A stretch of 64,000 nt of DNA from Pseudomonas arsenicoxydans (GTDB taxonomy: Bacteria > Pseudomonadota > Gammaproteobacteria > Pseudomonadales > Pseudomonadaceae): assembly GCF_900103875.1 (NCBI RefSeq), contig NZ_LT629705.1, forward strand, positions 5,837,001 to 5,901,000, given 5' to 3'. Shown in pieces: positions 1 through 8,640 of this stretch. The notes beneath the pieces are model-generated. The model ran no database searches. It was not told the origin of the DNA and worked only from the letters and a program-made list of their open reading frames with translations. Position 1 is the stretch's first letter. The number at the start of each line of letters is the position of its first letter. Made by a program: the position numbers and the translations under genes.

Positions 1-342
1 TAGCGGCTTGGGGCCGGTGCGCCGGTCGAGCACTTCACGACAGGCCGCCATCATGCGCAGGCCGCCGGAGCAATGCACATTGACCATCCACACGCCCATT
101 TCCGCTGCCGCTTTGACCGCCATGGCGGTGGTGTTCGGAATGTCGTGGAACTTGAGGTCCAGGAACACTTCGAAGCCCTTGTCGCGCAAGGTGCCGACGA
201 TTTCCGAGGCGCAGCTGGTGAACAGTTCCTTGCCGACTTTTACCCGGCACAGTTTCGGGTCCAACTGATCGGCCAGCTTCAGTGCGGCGTCACGGGTGGG
301 GAAATCCAGGGCGACGATGATAGGAGTCTGGCAGACGGACAT
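1..342 (-). CDS. pyrF: Orotidine 5'-phosphate decarboxylase, C-terminal part outside the window
   Basis: Last step of UMP synthesis: decarboxylates orotidine monophosphate in the cytoplasm. Reading leftward from the ATG at 342 gives [19 protein letters not shown], then KVGKELF on the first strands of the TIM barrel, then the signature [10 protein letters not shown] with the catalytic Asp-Lys-Asp cluster, then VNVHCSGG. The 114 codons seen are about half of the usual 230 or so; the frame is open to the window edge. The 281 bases between this start and the rightward gene at 624 hold no gene I can support and presumably the two divergent promoters. Identification is very secure. Confidence 0.97.
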   Translation of the reverse strand, partial: MSVCQTPIIVALDFPTRDAALKLADQLDPKLCRVKVGKELFTSCASEIVGTLRDKGFEVFLDLKFHDIPNTTAMAVKAAAEMGVWMVNVHCSGGLRMMAACREVLDRRTGPKPL

Positions 343-623
343 GTGCGGGCTCTCAGGCAGGACGAAATCGGCGCGCATTGTAGCGGAACCAGCGCCGCTG
401 CGGGACCCGATGATCGGTAAATCGTCCCGAAGACTCAGGCAAGACTAGCTGCTGCGCCGATTGTGTCGAGCCTGATACACACCCGACACGCCCACAACAC
501 CCTTCATCGCTACCTTCGGCAGCCGCAACACGTCCTTACAGCACTTCCCGCCTCCGGGCCGGACGCCTATGCTGAAGCCACAACCTCGCAGCCCATCTTT
601 GTGGTTGGCAGCCTACCTGGCAG

Positions 624-1394
624 ATGAACGCACGCATGCACAGCACCCCAGCACCTTTGAACGACGATCAAAAAGCGCCCGGCGACGACAAGCGCTGGAG
701 CATTCGCGCCCTGATCGTCGACGATGACGTCCCGATCCGCGAGTTGATGATCGACTATCTCGCCCGGTTCAACATTCACGCCAGCGGCGTCACCGACGGT
801 GCCGCGATGCGCCTGGCGCTGCAAGCCGAGCATTTCGACGTGGTGGTGCTCGACCTGATGCTGCCTGGCGAAGACGGATTGTCGTTGTGCCGCTGGCTGC
901 GCGCAGAATCGGACATTCCGATCCTGATGCTGACCGCGCGCTGCGAGCCCACCGACCGGATCATCGGCCTCGAGCTGGGTGCCGACGACTATATGGCCAA
1001 ACCGTTCGAACCGCGCGAACTGGTCGCGCGGATTCAGACCATTCTGCGTCGGGTGCGCGACGATCGTACTGAACAGCGTGCGAACATTCGCTTCGACAAC
1101 TGGCGCCTGAACAGCGTGCTGCGCCAATTGATCGCGGCCGATGGCCTTGTCGTGCCGCTGTCCAACGCCGAATTCCGCCTGCTCTGGGTGTTCATCGAAC
1201 GTCCGCGCCGGGTGCTCAGCCGCGAACAACTGCTCGATGCCGCCCGCGGGCGCTCGATCGAAGCCTTTGATCGCAGCATCGACTTGCTGGTCTCGCGCTT
1301 GCGCCAGAAGCTGGGCGATGACCCCAAAGCCCCACAGTTGATCAAAACCGTTCGCGGTGAAGGTTACCTGTTCGACGCACGAGACATCGGCTGA
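624..1394 (+). CDS. OmpR-family response regulator
   Basis: DNA-binding response regulator, 256 residues. An N-terminal extension of about 28 residues precedes the receiver (ALIVDDDVPIRELMIDY; phosphoacceptor Asp in VVVLDLMLPGEDG; Lys in GADDYMAKPFEPREL). A winged-helix domain follows (VVPLSNAEFRLLWVF to TVRGEGYLFD). It overlaps the following kinase gene by one base (TGATG), so the two are surely co-expressed partners. ATG 624 and ATG 636 are both possible starts and neither has a strong Shine-Dalgarno sequence. The signal sensed is unknown; a calcium-binding protein gene lies just beyond the kinase. I do not assign a named system. Confidence 0.93.
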   Translation: MNARMHSTPAPLNDDQKAPGDDKRWSIRALIVDDDVPIRELMIDYLARFNIHASGVTDGAAMRLALQAEHFDVVVLDLMLPGEDGLSLCRWLRAESDIPILMLTARCEPTDRIIGLELGADDYMAKPFEPRELVARIQTILRRVRDDRTEQRANIRFDNWRLNSVLRQLIAADGLVVPLSNAEFRLLWVFIERPRRVLSREQLLDAARGRSIEAFDRSIDLLVSRLRQKLGDDPKAPQLIKTVRGEGYLFDARDIG

Positions 1395-2443
1395 TGCGGG
1401 CGCGCTTCGATACGCTGTTCGGCCGTCTGTTTGGCGTGCTGCTGCTGGCGATCATCCTGGCGCACCTGTTGGCGTTTGCCTGGTTTCACCATTACGGCCC
1501 GCCGCCGCCCCCACCGCCGCCTGAGTTTTCCCAAGGCATCGACGGGCAGCGTCCACCGATGGGCCCGCGCTTCGAAAACCGGCCACCGCGACCGTGGTTC
1601 GGCGGCCCCTTGGTACCACTGACCTTCCAGTGTGTCTCGTTGATCATTGCCGCCTGGTACGGCGCCAAGTTGCTCAGCCGGCCGATCCAGCGTTTAAGCG
1701 ACGCCGCCGAGCGCCTGAGTGAAAACCTCGACAGCGCGCCACTGGAGGAGTCCGGGCCACGGGAAGCCCGGCAAGCGGCCTACACCTTTAACTTGATGCA
1801 AAAACGCATTATCGAACAAGTGCAGCAGCGCTCGCGGATGCTCGGCGCAGTATCCCACGACCTGCGTACGCCGCTGTCTCGTCTCAAGCTGCGGCTGGAG
1901 AAAATCGACGACGACAAGTTGCAGGGCCAGATGCGTCAGGACCTGGATGACATGATCGGCATGCTCGACGCCACCCTCACTTATCTGCACGAGCAGCGCA
2001 CCAGTGAGGCTCGGCAGTGGATGGATGTGCAAGCGTTGGTGGAGTCCTTGAGCGAAAACGCCCAGGACCAGGGCGCCGACGTCCAGGCCAGCGGCCACTG
2101 CGCGCCGCTGCAAGTGCAGCCGATGGCCTTGCGCTCGTGCATCAATAATCTGTTGGACAACGCCTTGCGCTATGCCGGGCAGGCGCTGATCACACTTGAA
2201 GACAATCGTGACCTTCTGGTGATCCGAGTCATCGATCACGGCCCGGGTATTGCCGCGGATAAACGTGAAGCGGTGTTCGAGCCGTTCTTTCGCCTGGAGG
2301 GTTCGCGTAACCGCAACTCCGGTGGCGTCGGCCTGGGCATGACCATCGCCCGCGAAGCGGCGGAACGGCTAGGTGGGCAATTGAGTCTGGAAGAAACCCT
2401 CGGTGGTGGCCTGACCGCCGTCATCCGCCTGCCCCGCGCCTGA
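1394..2443 (+). CDS. Sensor histidine kinase with proline-rich periplasmic loop
   Basis: Inner-membrane histidine kinase of 349 residues, partner of the regulator it overlaps. A transmembrane helix at about 9-31 is followed by a short periplasmic loop rich in proline (a run of eight prolines near 36-43, then PRFENRPPRPWFGG). A second helix lies at about 75-95, then a HAMP-like linker. The dimerisation helix carries the phosphoacceptor His in AVSHDLRTPLSRLK (about residue 155). The ATPase domain shows the N box NNLLDNALRYA, the G1 box DHGPGIA and GGVGLGMTIA. The periplasmic part is too small for a PAS-type sensor and is low in complexity, so it may sense a physical or metal cue; that is inference. 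Confidence 0.92.
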   Translation: MRARFDTLFGRLFGVLLLAIILAHLLAFAWFHHYGPPPPPPPPEFSQGIDGQRPPMGPRFENRPPRPWFGGPLVPLTFQCVSLIIAAWYGAKLLSRPIQRLSDAAERLSENLDSAPLEESGPREARQAAYTFNLMQKRIIEQVQQRSRMLGAVSHDLRTPLSRLKLRLEKIDDDKLQGQMRQDLDDMIGMLDATLTYLHEQRTSEARQWMDVQALVESLSENAQDQGADVQASGHCAPLQVQPMALRSCINNLLDNALRYAGQALITLEDNRDLLVIRVIDHGPGIAADKREAVFEPFFRLEGSRNRNSGGVGLGMTIAREAAERLGGQLSLEETLGGGLTAVIRLPRA

Positions 2444-2460
2444 ACCAAACATACATACCC

Positions 2461-2550
2461 TGTGGGAGCGGGCTTGCCCGCGATGAGGGCGTGTCAGTCG
2501 ATATCAATGTTGCCTGATACACCGCTATCGCGGGCAAGCCCGCTCCCACA
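2461..2550. repeat. REP element pair, family A (inverted)
   Basis: Two copies of a short repeat with core GTGGGAGCGGGCTTGCCCGC face each other, separated by about 35 bases, and can fold into a long hairpin. The same family recurs eight more times in this window. It lies between the kinase gene and the EF-hand gene. Confidence 0.9.
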
Positions 2551-2678
2551 GGGTCGGGGTTTAACCTGAGATTTGTGTGTTGCGAACGGTACAAATCCCA
2601 CATACCGACGACAACTTGCCCCTTGAGGCTGCATAAGCCGGTGCACCCACCGGTTTTCCATTCCAGGGAGTGAGTCCA

Positions 2679-3527
2679 ATGATCGGTAGCGTCAGCAATT
2701 ACACCGCCTATACCAGCGCCAGCACCGCCACAACCAACAGTGCCCGCAGCCAACAATTCCAGAAAGAACTGTTCGCCAAGCTCGACAGCAATAGCGACGG
2801 GGCGGTGGATCAGGGCGAATTGAAAAGCGCGCTTTCGCAAAAATCCGACGATGGCCTGTTGGTCAGCCTGAGCAAAAACTTCGCCAAGCTCGACAGCGAC
2901 AGCAGCGGCAACCTGAGCAGCGAAGAAATGGCCGCAATGGCGCCGCCGACGCCATCGCAGCATGACCAGCCACCGAGCACTGAACTGGCCGACACACTGA
3001 TCAGCGCCCTGGACGCCAACGGTGACGGTGCCATCAGCAGCGACGAACTGAGCAACGGCCTGAGCAACGCCGGTAGCAGTGCCAACAGCAAAGACATCTT
3101 CTCGGCCCTGGACAAGAACGAAGACGGCACCGTCAGCAAGGATGAGCTGACCGCCAGCCTGACGCCGCCTCCACCGCCGCAACAGGTCTCCAGCGACGCA
3201 CTGTTCAGCCAGCTCGATACCGACAGCGATGGCAGCGTGACCGCCACTGAACTGAGCAGCGCGTTGCAGGCGAGCAACAGCACGTCATCGACCAGCACCG
3301 ACACCAGCACGGCGTTACTCAAAGCGCTGGACAGTGACAGCAGCGGTGGCGTCAGCAGCGATGAACTCAAAGCTGCATTGCAAGCAGGTCGCGAGAAAAC
3401 CAGCGACAGTTCCACCGGTCAGTTCAACGTCAATGAAGCGCTGAACAAGATGATCGCCAATCTGAGCAAGCAGTATTCGCTCGATAACGTGGCGAGTGTG
3501 GGCAAGTACCTGAACATGTCGACCTGA
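2679..3527 (+). CDS. Protein with six EF-hand calcium-binding loops
   Basis: 282-residue acidic, Ser/Asp-rich protein. Six canonical 12-residue EF-hand loops are readable, at about 36-47 (DSNSDGAVDQGE), 72-83 (DSDSSGNLSSEE), 112-123 (DANGDGAISSDE), 144-155 (DKNEDGTVSKDE), 180-191 (DTDSDGSVTATE) and 218-229 (DSDSSGGVSSDE), separated by proline- and serine-rich linkers. There is no signal peptide or membrane segment; the N-terminus (MIGSVSNYTAYTSASTA) is Ser/Thr-rich, which would be compatible with export by a specialised route, but that is speculation. ATG 2679 was chosen over GTG 2670 because GGGAG sits 8 bases upstream. It could be a calcium sensor or buffer. It follows a two-component pair, with a REP pair between, so co-transcription is uncertain. 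Confidence 0.88.
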   Translation: MIGSVSNYTAYTSASTATTNSARSQQFQKELFAKLDSNSDGAVDQGELKSALSQKSDDGLLVSLSKNFAKLDSDSSGNLSSEEMAAMAPPTPSQHDQPPSTELADTLISALDANGDGAISSDELSNGLSNAGSSANSKDIFSALDKNEDGTVSKDELTASLTPPPPPQQVSSDALFSQLDTDSDGSVTATELSSALQASNSTSSTSTDTSTALLKALDSDSSGGVSSDELKAALQAGREKTSDSSTGQFNVNEALNKMIANLSKQYSLDNVASVGKYLNMST

Positions 3528-3536
3528 ATCAAAAGC

Positions 3537-3632
3537 ACCGCGGGCAAACCCGCTCCCACAGGAATCCGGATGAAAACACATAACGTGTGAACACCGCGCA
3601 ATACTGTGGGAGCGGGCTTGCCCGCGATGAGG
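3537..3632. repeat. REP element pair, family A (inverted)
   Basis: An imperfect copy (CGGGCAAACCCGCTCCCACAG) and an inverted full copy (TGTGGGAGCGGGCTTGCCCG) flank about 40 bases. They lie between the convergent EF-hand gene and the AI-2E-family gene, where they could act as a bidirectional transcription barrier. Confidence 0.88.
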
Positions 3633-3654
3633 CCCTGAGCCTCAACGAAAAACC

Positions 3655-4710
3655 TTAAGGTCGGCGATCTTCGACCCGCGCCTGACTTTTGCTCCAGTCA
3701 GTCAACAGACTGTACGCAACCGCCAGTAACGTCGGCCCGATGAACAACCCGATAAACCCGAAAGCAATCAACCCGCCAAACACGCCAAGCAATACGATCA
3801 CCAGCGGCAAATTTCCGCCCCGGCTGATCAGGTACGGCTTCAGCACGTTGTCGACGCCGCTGATGATGAATGTCCCCCAAATCCCGAGGAACACCGCCAT
3901 TCCGTATTCGCCCTTCCAGGCCAGCCACGCGGTGGCCGGAATCCAGACCAGGGGTGGCCCCATCGGAATCAGGCTCAGCAAGAACGTCACGATGCCTAGC
4001 ACCAGAGCCCCGGGCACCCCGGCAATCAGGAACCCGATCAACGCGAGCAGCGCCTGCGCCGCGGCTGTCCCGATCACCCCGTTCACCACCCGCTGCACCG
4101 TCCCCGCCACCAATTCGATGTAATAACCGGCGCGGTCACCGATCAGCCGTTCCAGCAAGCCATGAACAAATGCCGCCAACCGTGGCCCGTCCCGGTAGAA
4201 AAAGAACACGAAAACAATGCTCAGCGTCAGCTCGAGAATCCCGCCACCGATCTGTGCACTGCGCGCCAGCAACCAGTTGCCGACCTGCCCCAGATAAGGT
4301 TTGACGGCCACCATCGCCGCCGCGCCCTGCTGGTCGATACTGTTCCAGATCACCACCAGCCGTGCGCCGACCAAGGGAACGCTGCCCAGCCAGACCGGTG
4401 CTTCAGGCAGACCGTCGACCTGTACATCCTTGATGAATGCCGTGGCATCGCGCACATGGTCTGCCAGGTTGAAGCCCAGCCATACCAGCGGCACCGCCAC
4501 CAGCAACATCCAGCCGAGGGTCAGCAGCGCCGCCGCCAGGGACTCTCGACCGTTGAGCCAGCGGGTCAGCAAACGCATCAACGGCCAACTGGCAAACGCC
4601 AGCACCGCGCCCCAGAACAGCGCCGACCAAAACGGCGCCATCACCCAGAAGCTCGCGCCAAACAGCACCAGGAGCAGAATCTGCACCAACAGCCGATCGT
4701 TATTGGGCAT
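3655..4710 (-). CDS. AI-2E family transporter (PerM/YdiK-like permease)
   Basis: Polytopic inner-membrane protein of 351 residues with the usual AI-2E-family layout: paired N-terminal helices (ILLLVLFGASFWVMAPFWSA), further helices near 60-90, a central helical region, then a cluster of helices including GVPGALVLGIVTFLLSLIPM and GNLPLVIVLLGVFGGLIAFGF. The family's functions vary (quorum signal export, Na+/H+ antiport), so a substrate cannot be given. ATG 4710 is preferred to the TTG at 4722. Length matches the family. It is leftward and stands alone, with the EF-hand gene convergent beyond a REP pair. Confidence 0.88.
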   Translation of the reverse strand: MPNNDRLLVQILLLVLFGASFWVMAPFWSALFWGAVLAFASWPLMRLLTRWLNGRESLAAALLTLGWMLLVAVPLVWLGFNLADHVRDATAFIKDVQVDGLPEAPVWLGSVPLVGARLVVIWNSIDQQGAAAMVAVKPYLGQVGNWLLARSAQIGGGILELTLSIVFVFFFYRDGPRLAAFVHGLLERLIGDRAGYYIELVAGTVQRVVNGVIGTAAAQALLALIGFLIAGVPGALVLGIVTFLLSLIPMGPPLVWIPATAWLAWKGEYGMAVFLGIWGTFIISGVDNVLKPYLISRGGNLPLVIVLLGVFGGLIAFGFIGLFIGPTLLAVAYSLLTDWSKSQARVEDRRP

Positions 4711-4778
4711 GTAAAGTCTCAAGAAAAGTCAGTCAATCAAAAGTAAGCGAACGCGGGGTGCGCGTTCGCCTATCAAGC

Positions 4779-5597
4779 TTATCGCAACAGTTCGATGTGC
4801 AGGCCAGAGCCTTCGGCGCTACCGGTTTCCATGCGCGCCGCACGCACGCCCTGCCCGATCAGCGCTTGTCGCCAGGCTTCGGCCTTGGCCCCTGAAACAC
4901 TGATGCGCAACGTGGTGTCCAGGTTCAACCCACGGGAAATCAAACGCAACCAGGTCTCATCAGGATCGGCACTCAGCTTGGGAAAATCGAGTTCACCCGT
5001 GCTTTTGAGCTGTCGCAGCAAGGTTGCCGAGGTCGGCTGCAAATCACCCAGCGGCGCTGCGGCGTCGAATTGTTCGACATGCAGATACGCTTTGCGATTG
5101 CCGCGCGTGATGCCGTAAAGCGCGACGAGCGTGTTGTCCTTTGGCGCGGCCAGACGCAGCAGCAAGTACGCCTGCTGGTCGTCGGCACCATAGAGTTTGG
5201 CGTTGGTGAACACTTCATTGGCCCACAGGCTGCTTTCGCCGCAATCGCGCGCCTGGCACCAGAACAGCAGCTCGGCGCCCTGCTTTTGCAAGGCTTCGCG
5301 GGCGGCCGTAAAGGCTTCCGTGGAGGTGTGTTCCGCCGGCAGCTCGTAGGTCACCGACGTGGTTTGCCCCCGGGCGCTGACCTGACCGTCGAAACGCAGC
5401 TGGCCGCTGATCTTGCGGATCGAGCCCAGCGGATAGATCCGCTCGAGTTCCACCGCCGGACGATAGTCGACGATCTGCGCATCGGCCAGACGCGGCACGA
5501 TCGGCAAGTCCTGACTGCCCGGGACATCGGCGGCAAACAACAAGGGACTGAAACAACACAGCGCCAACACACTGAATGAACGCATGAATGGACTCAT
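4779..5597 (-). CDS. DUF4892 domain-containing exported protein
   Basis: 272 residues with a cleavable signal peptide ([18 protein letters not shown], cut likely before ADVPGS), then a domain typical of DUF4892 proteins of Pseudomonas: a central [16 protein letters not shown] region, the pair of Cys in [21 protein letters not shown], and a C-terminal segment rising to [13 protein letters not shown]. Function is unknown; it is presumably periplasmic or outer-membrane associated. The ATG at 5597 overlaps the TGA of the upstream GST gene in an ATGA arrangement, which favours this start over the internal Met at residue 5 and indicates translational coupling. Confidence 0.85.
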   Translation of the reverse strand: MSPFMRSFSVLALCCFSPLLFAADVPGSQDLPIVPRLADAQIVDYRPAVELERIYPLGSIRKISGQLRFDGQVSARGQTTSVTYELPAEHTSTEAFTAAREALQKQGAELLFWCQARDCGESSLWANEVFTNAKLYGADDQQAYLLLRLAAPKDNTLVALYGITRGNRKAYLHVEQFDAAAPLGDLQPTSATLLRQLKSTGELDFPKLSADPDETWLRLISRGLNLDTTLRISVSGAKAEAWRQALIGQGVRAARMETGSAEGSGLHIELLR

Positions 5598-6253
5598 CGG
5601 ATCAGCATGGCCTGGGCACCCTTGATGATACTGGCGTCATCGGTACGCTCCGGCACCAGCAAACCACGCTGCACCGCCGGACGCGCCTCCAGGGTCGCCA
5701 TCCAGCGTTGCAAGGCCGTCAGGCCCTCCACCGAGACACCGGACCACTCATGGCCGCGGACCCACGGGAAGGTGGCGATGTCGGCAATGCTGTACTCGCC
5801 GGCCAGAAACTCCACGGCTTGCAGGCGCGTGTCGAGCACTTCATAGAGGCGACGGGTTTCATGTTGATAACGATCAATGGCGCCCTGGAGCTTTTCCGGG
5901 AAATAGCGGAAAAACACATTGGCCTGGCCCTGCATCGGACCGATCCCGCCCATCTGGAACATCAGCCACTGCAACACCACCGAGCGCCCTTTGGGGTCCT
6001 GGGGCATCAGCTTGCCGCTGAGTTCTGCGAGGTAAATCAGGATGGCGCCGGATTCGAACACGGCAAAATCGCCGTTGTCGCGGTCAACAATCGCCGGAAT
6101 CCGGCCATTGGGATTGATCTTGAGGAAATCCTCGGACTTCTGTTCCTTTTTGTCGAAACTCAAGGCATGCACCGTGTAGGGCAGGCCGAGTTCCTCGAGC
6201 ACGATAGAGACCTTGTGGCCATTCGGGGTCGCAGCGGTGTAGAGATCTATCAT
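5594..6253 (-). CDS. Glutathione S-transferase (Nu-class, YfcG/YghU-like)
   Basis: 219-residue cytoplasmic GST. The thioredoxin-fold N-terminal domain starts [20 protein letters not shown]; the TPNGHK stretch is typical of Nu-class enzymes that bind two glutathiones and reduce disulfides. The cis-Pro motif is NPNGRIPAI, followed by [12 protein letters not shown]. The helical domain contains [16 protein letters not shown] and [16 protein letters not shown] 6253 was chosen because GGGAGA lies just upstream and the upstream extension has no homology. It shares an ATGA overlap with the DUF4892 gene. Substrate is not predictable. Confidence 0.92.
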   Translation of the reverse strand: MIDLYTAATPNGHKVSIVLEELGLPYTVHALSFDKKEQKSEDFLKINPNGRIPAIVDRDNGDFAVFESGAILIYLAELSGKLMPQDPKGRSVVLQWLMFQMGGIGPMQGQANVFFRYFPEKLQGAIDRYQHETRRLYEVLDTRLQAVEFLAGEYSIADIATFPWVRGHEWSGVSVEGLTALQRWMATLEARPAVQRGLLVPERTDDASIIKGAQAMLIR

Positions 6254-6303
6254 GGTTGTCTCCCATTTCAACCCGCCCAGCCTCGACAGTTGCCCGGCGC
6301 AAG

Positions 6304-7158
6304 TCAAGGAACGGCGAAGAACCGATTGAAACAGTCTGCGACAAGGTCGGCGCCGGGTTCATCATTGAGGTGCAAATGATGGCCGCCTGGCAGCTGTTCA
6401 CGGCTAAAGGGTAGACGCTCCAGCAATTCAGGATGCTTGGCGAGCATGCCGTCGGCTGCAACCACCAACAGCGCAGGACAACTGACCCGCTGGACGAAGG
6501 CCATGGCCTGTTCGGTTGTCAGACGCAGCGGCGATGGCAGCGTGAGGCGGTTGTCGGTGCGCCAGGTGTAACCGCCCGGCACGGGCATCAATCCGCGCTG
6601 GGCCAACAGTTCGGCAGCCTCGCGACTGACCGCCACCAGACCTTTCATGCGCGCCTCGATGGCACGGTCCAGCGTGGTGTAAACCGGTTTGCGCTTCTCC
6701 TGGAGATCCAGTTGCGCCTGCAGGGCCATGCCCATGCGTTCAGCGGCATTTTCGCCTTTGTCTGTAGGAGGAATGACTCCGTCGATCAACGCCAGGTGCG
6801 TAACGCGCTCCGGCATCGACCCGGCGATGATCAACGAAGCGATCGCGCCCATGGAATGCCCCATCAGGGCAAATCGCTTCAGTCCAAGCTGTTCGGCGAC
6901 TTGCAGCACGTCATGGGCGTAGTCCCACATCGCGTAACCGGCACCGGGCGGTCGATGCCCGGAATGACCGTGGCCGGCCATGTCCAGCGCGATGATGCGC
7001 AGGCCTTTGAGCTTTGGCGCCAACCGGGCGAAGCTATTGGCGTTGTCCAGCCAGCCGTGCAAGGCAATCACCGGCAAACCGTCTTCGGGGCCGAACAAGT
7101 GCGCCGCCAGTTCGATGTGCGGCAGGCTCAGGCGAACTTCTTCGACGACGTGGTTCAT
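6304..7158 (-). CDS. Alpha/beta hydrolase
   Basis: 284-residue alpha/beta-fold hydrolase. The oxyanion region is [14 protein letters not shown], the nucleophile elbow is [11 protein letters not shown] (Ser in GHSMG), an Asp-bearing strand lies in [14 protein letters not shown], and the catalytic His is probably in [14 protein letters not shown] 7158 is chosen over TTG 7164 because it forms an ATGA overlap with the stop of the next hydrolase gene upstream. Synteny with P. aeruginosa PA1621/PA1622 is remembered, not searched. Substrate is unknown; the neighbouring thioesterase and acyl-CoA synthetase suggest acyl or ester chemistry. Confidence 0.88.
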   Translation of the reverse strand: MNHVVEEVRLSLPHIELAAHLFGPEDGLPVIALHGWLDNANSFARLAPKLKGLRIIALDMAGHGHSGHRPPGAGYAMWDYAHDVLQVAEQLGLKRFALMGHSMGAIASLIIAGSMPERVTHLALIDGVIPPTDKGENAAERMGMALQAQLDLQEKRKPVYTTLDRAIEARMKGLVAVSREAAELLAQRGLMPVPGGYTWRTDNRLTLPSPLRLTTEQAMAFVQRVSCPALLVVAADGMLAKHPELLERLPFSREQLPGGHHLHLNDEPGADLVADCFNRFFAVP

Positions 7159-7961
7159 GCGCAATCCTGCTGACGACGACCTTCCCAGCGGCTGAACAGG
7201 TTTTTCAGCAGCGTGGCGGTGTCCTGTGGACGTTCGAGGGGAAACATGTGGCCGCCGGGCATCGTCAAGGACTCACCCAGCGGCATGCGCCCGACGGAGC
7301 TTGCGTGATGGCGCATCACCACGCGGCTCTTGTGCCCGCGAACCACCGCCAGCGGCACTTTCAACTGTCGGGCACGGCCGGGACTGGTGTGCGGCACGCC
7401 GCGGTAGATGCTGATTTCCGTGGCCGGGTCGAAGCGCAGGCGCAGCTTGTCGCCGACCTTTTGCAAACCGTGTTGCAGGTAGGCGTCGAAGCACTCGGGA
7501 TCAAAGCCACGGAACAGGGTTTTGCCGGCGAAATAGAGTCGCGCCGCTTCCAGGTCAGCGAATTCTTCCCGCCGCCCCAGCGTGCGGCCAGCGGGCGTCA
7601 GGCGATCAATAAAACCGAAGCGCTTGGCGGCGCGAATCACCCATTGATCGGCGCGGGTCAGCACCGGCGAATCGAGCATCACCACACCCCGGTACAACTC
7701 TGGGCAACGCAACGCCGCGTGCAGGTGCAACACGCCACCGAAGGAATGGCCGACGCCCCACACCGGTTCCGGTTGTTGCTTGAGGTGATGGATCAGTTCG
7801 TCCACCAGGTTGTGCCAGTTATCGTCCGCCGGAAAACGCGGGTCGTGGGCGTGCTGTTCCAGGTGCGTCACCTGGTACTCGGGCGCCAGCGCCGCGAACA
7901 ACTTGCCGTAGGTTCCTGAAGGAAAGCCATTGGCGTGGGCGAAAAAGATCTGTTGCGACAT
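7155..7961 (-). CDS. Alpha/beta hydrolase
   Basis: 268-residue alpha/beta hydrolase starting MSQQIFFAHANGFPSGTYG. The oxyanion motif is FAHANGFPSG, the nucleophile elbow is GVGHSFGGVLH, and a likely His is in MPGGHMFPLERP, close to the C-terminus. The upstream in-frame extension to 8090 runs into a REP repeat and is not protein-like, so ATG 7961 is used. Its stop overlaps the start of the next hydrolase gene. The two hydrolases are diverged paralogues or at least structural relatives; substrates are unknown. Confidence 0.88.
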   Translation of the reverse strand: MSQQIFFAHANGFPSGTYGKLFAALAPEYQVTHLEQHAHDPRFPADDNWHNLVDELIHHLKQQPEPVWGVGHSFGGVLHLHAALRCPELYRGVVMLDSPVLTRADQWVIRAAKRFGFIDRLTPAGRTLGRREEFADLEAARLYFAGKTLFRGFDPECFDAYLQHGLQKVGDKLRLRFDPATEISIYRGVPHTSPGRARQLKVPLAVVRGHKSRVVMRHHASSVGRMPLGESLTMPGGHMFPLERPQDTATLLKNLFSRWEGRRQQDCA

Positions 7962-8068
7962 ACCGGTCGATCCATCAACGAAAACAAAGGCTGATTGTCC
8001 GTAAGACCACGTCCTACAGCAATGACCATAACTGCCAGGAATGGTGGTAGGAGATATCGCGCAGATCA

Positions 8069-8152
8069 AAAGATCGCAGCCTCGTTGCACTCGACAGCTC
8101 CTACAGGGAAATGTGTAGGAGCTGTCGAGTGCAACGAGGCTGCGATCTTTTA
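8069..8152. repeat. REP element pair, family B (inverted)
   Basis: AGATCGCAGCCTCGTTGCAC with CGACAGCTCCTACA, then its inverted copy, gives a near-perfect hairpin of about 35 bp. It lies between the hydrolase and thioesterase genes. Four other copies of this family are in the window. Confidence 0.9.
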
Positions 8153-8163
8153 ATTAATAAACA

Positions 8164-8607
8164 TCAACGCGCCGGCGGATTCTCACCCAGCGGCACCACC
8201 GCCATGGTCAGCCGCGACACGCAACTGGCCTTGCCCTCATCGCTGGTCAGGCGAATATCCCAGACATGCGTCGTGCGCCCGATGTGAATCGCCTTGGCCA
8301 CCGCGGTCACCCGCCCGCTGCGCAATCCGCGTAAATGGTTGGCGTTGATTTCCAGGCCCACGCAATAGAACTTGCTCGCATCGATGCACAGGTAGCTGGC
8401 CATTGAACCGACCGACTCGGCCAGCACCACCGACGCGCCGCCGTGCAGCAACCCGTAAGGCTGGTGAGTACGGTGGTCGATGACCATGCTGGCGGTCAGA
8501 GACTCTTCGTCGAAGGCTTCGAAGCGAATATCCAGCACTTCGCCGATGGTGTTTTTCTGGATTGCGTTCAACTGCTCGATGTTGGGAGTAGTACGCCACA
8601 GACTCAT
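8164..8607 (-). CDS. Hotdog-fold acyl-CoA thioesterase (PaaI/YdiI type)
   Basis: 147 residues with a hotdog-fold thioesterase signature: HQPYGLLHGGASVVLAESVGS, where the Gly-Gly and the Glu/Ser after it form the substrate site, and GLEINANHLRGLRSGRVTAVA on the following strands. It probably hydrolyses aromatic or medium-chain acyl-CoA thioesters in the cytoplasm. It lies directly downstream of the acyl-CoA synthetase gene in the same direction (33 bases apart), so the two may act on the same acyl pool. AAGGAAAG precedes the ATG. Confidence 0.9.
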   Translation of the reverse strand: MSLWRTTPNIEQLNAIQKNTIGEVLDIRFEAFDEESLTASMVIDHRTHQPYGLLHGGASVVLAESVGSMASYLCIDASKFYCVGLEINANHLRGLRSGRVTAVAKAIHIGRTTHVWDIRLTSDEGKASCVSRLTMAVVPLGENPPAR

Positions 8608-8640
8608 CGTTGCTTTCCTTTATTGGATTTTGTTCGTGGC

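Noticed and set aside
7962..8090. N-terminal extension of the second alpha/beta hydrolase
   Set aside because: The extension is the translation of a family B REP arm and lacks homology; the ATG at 7961 begins the fold.
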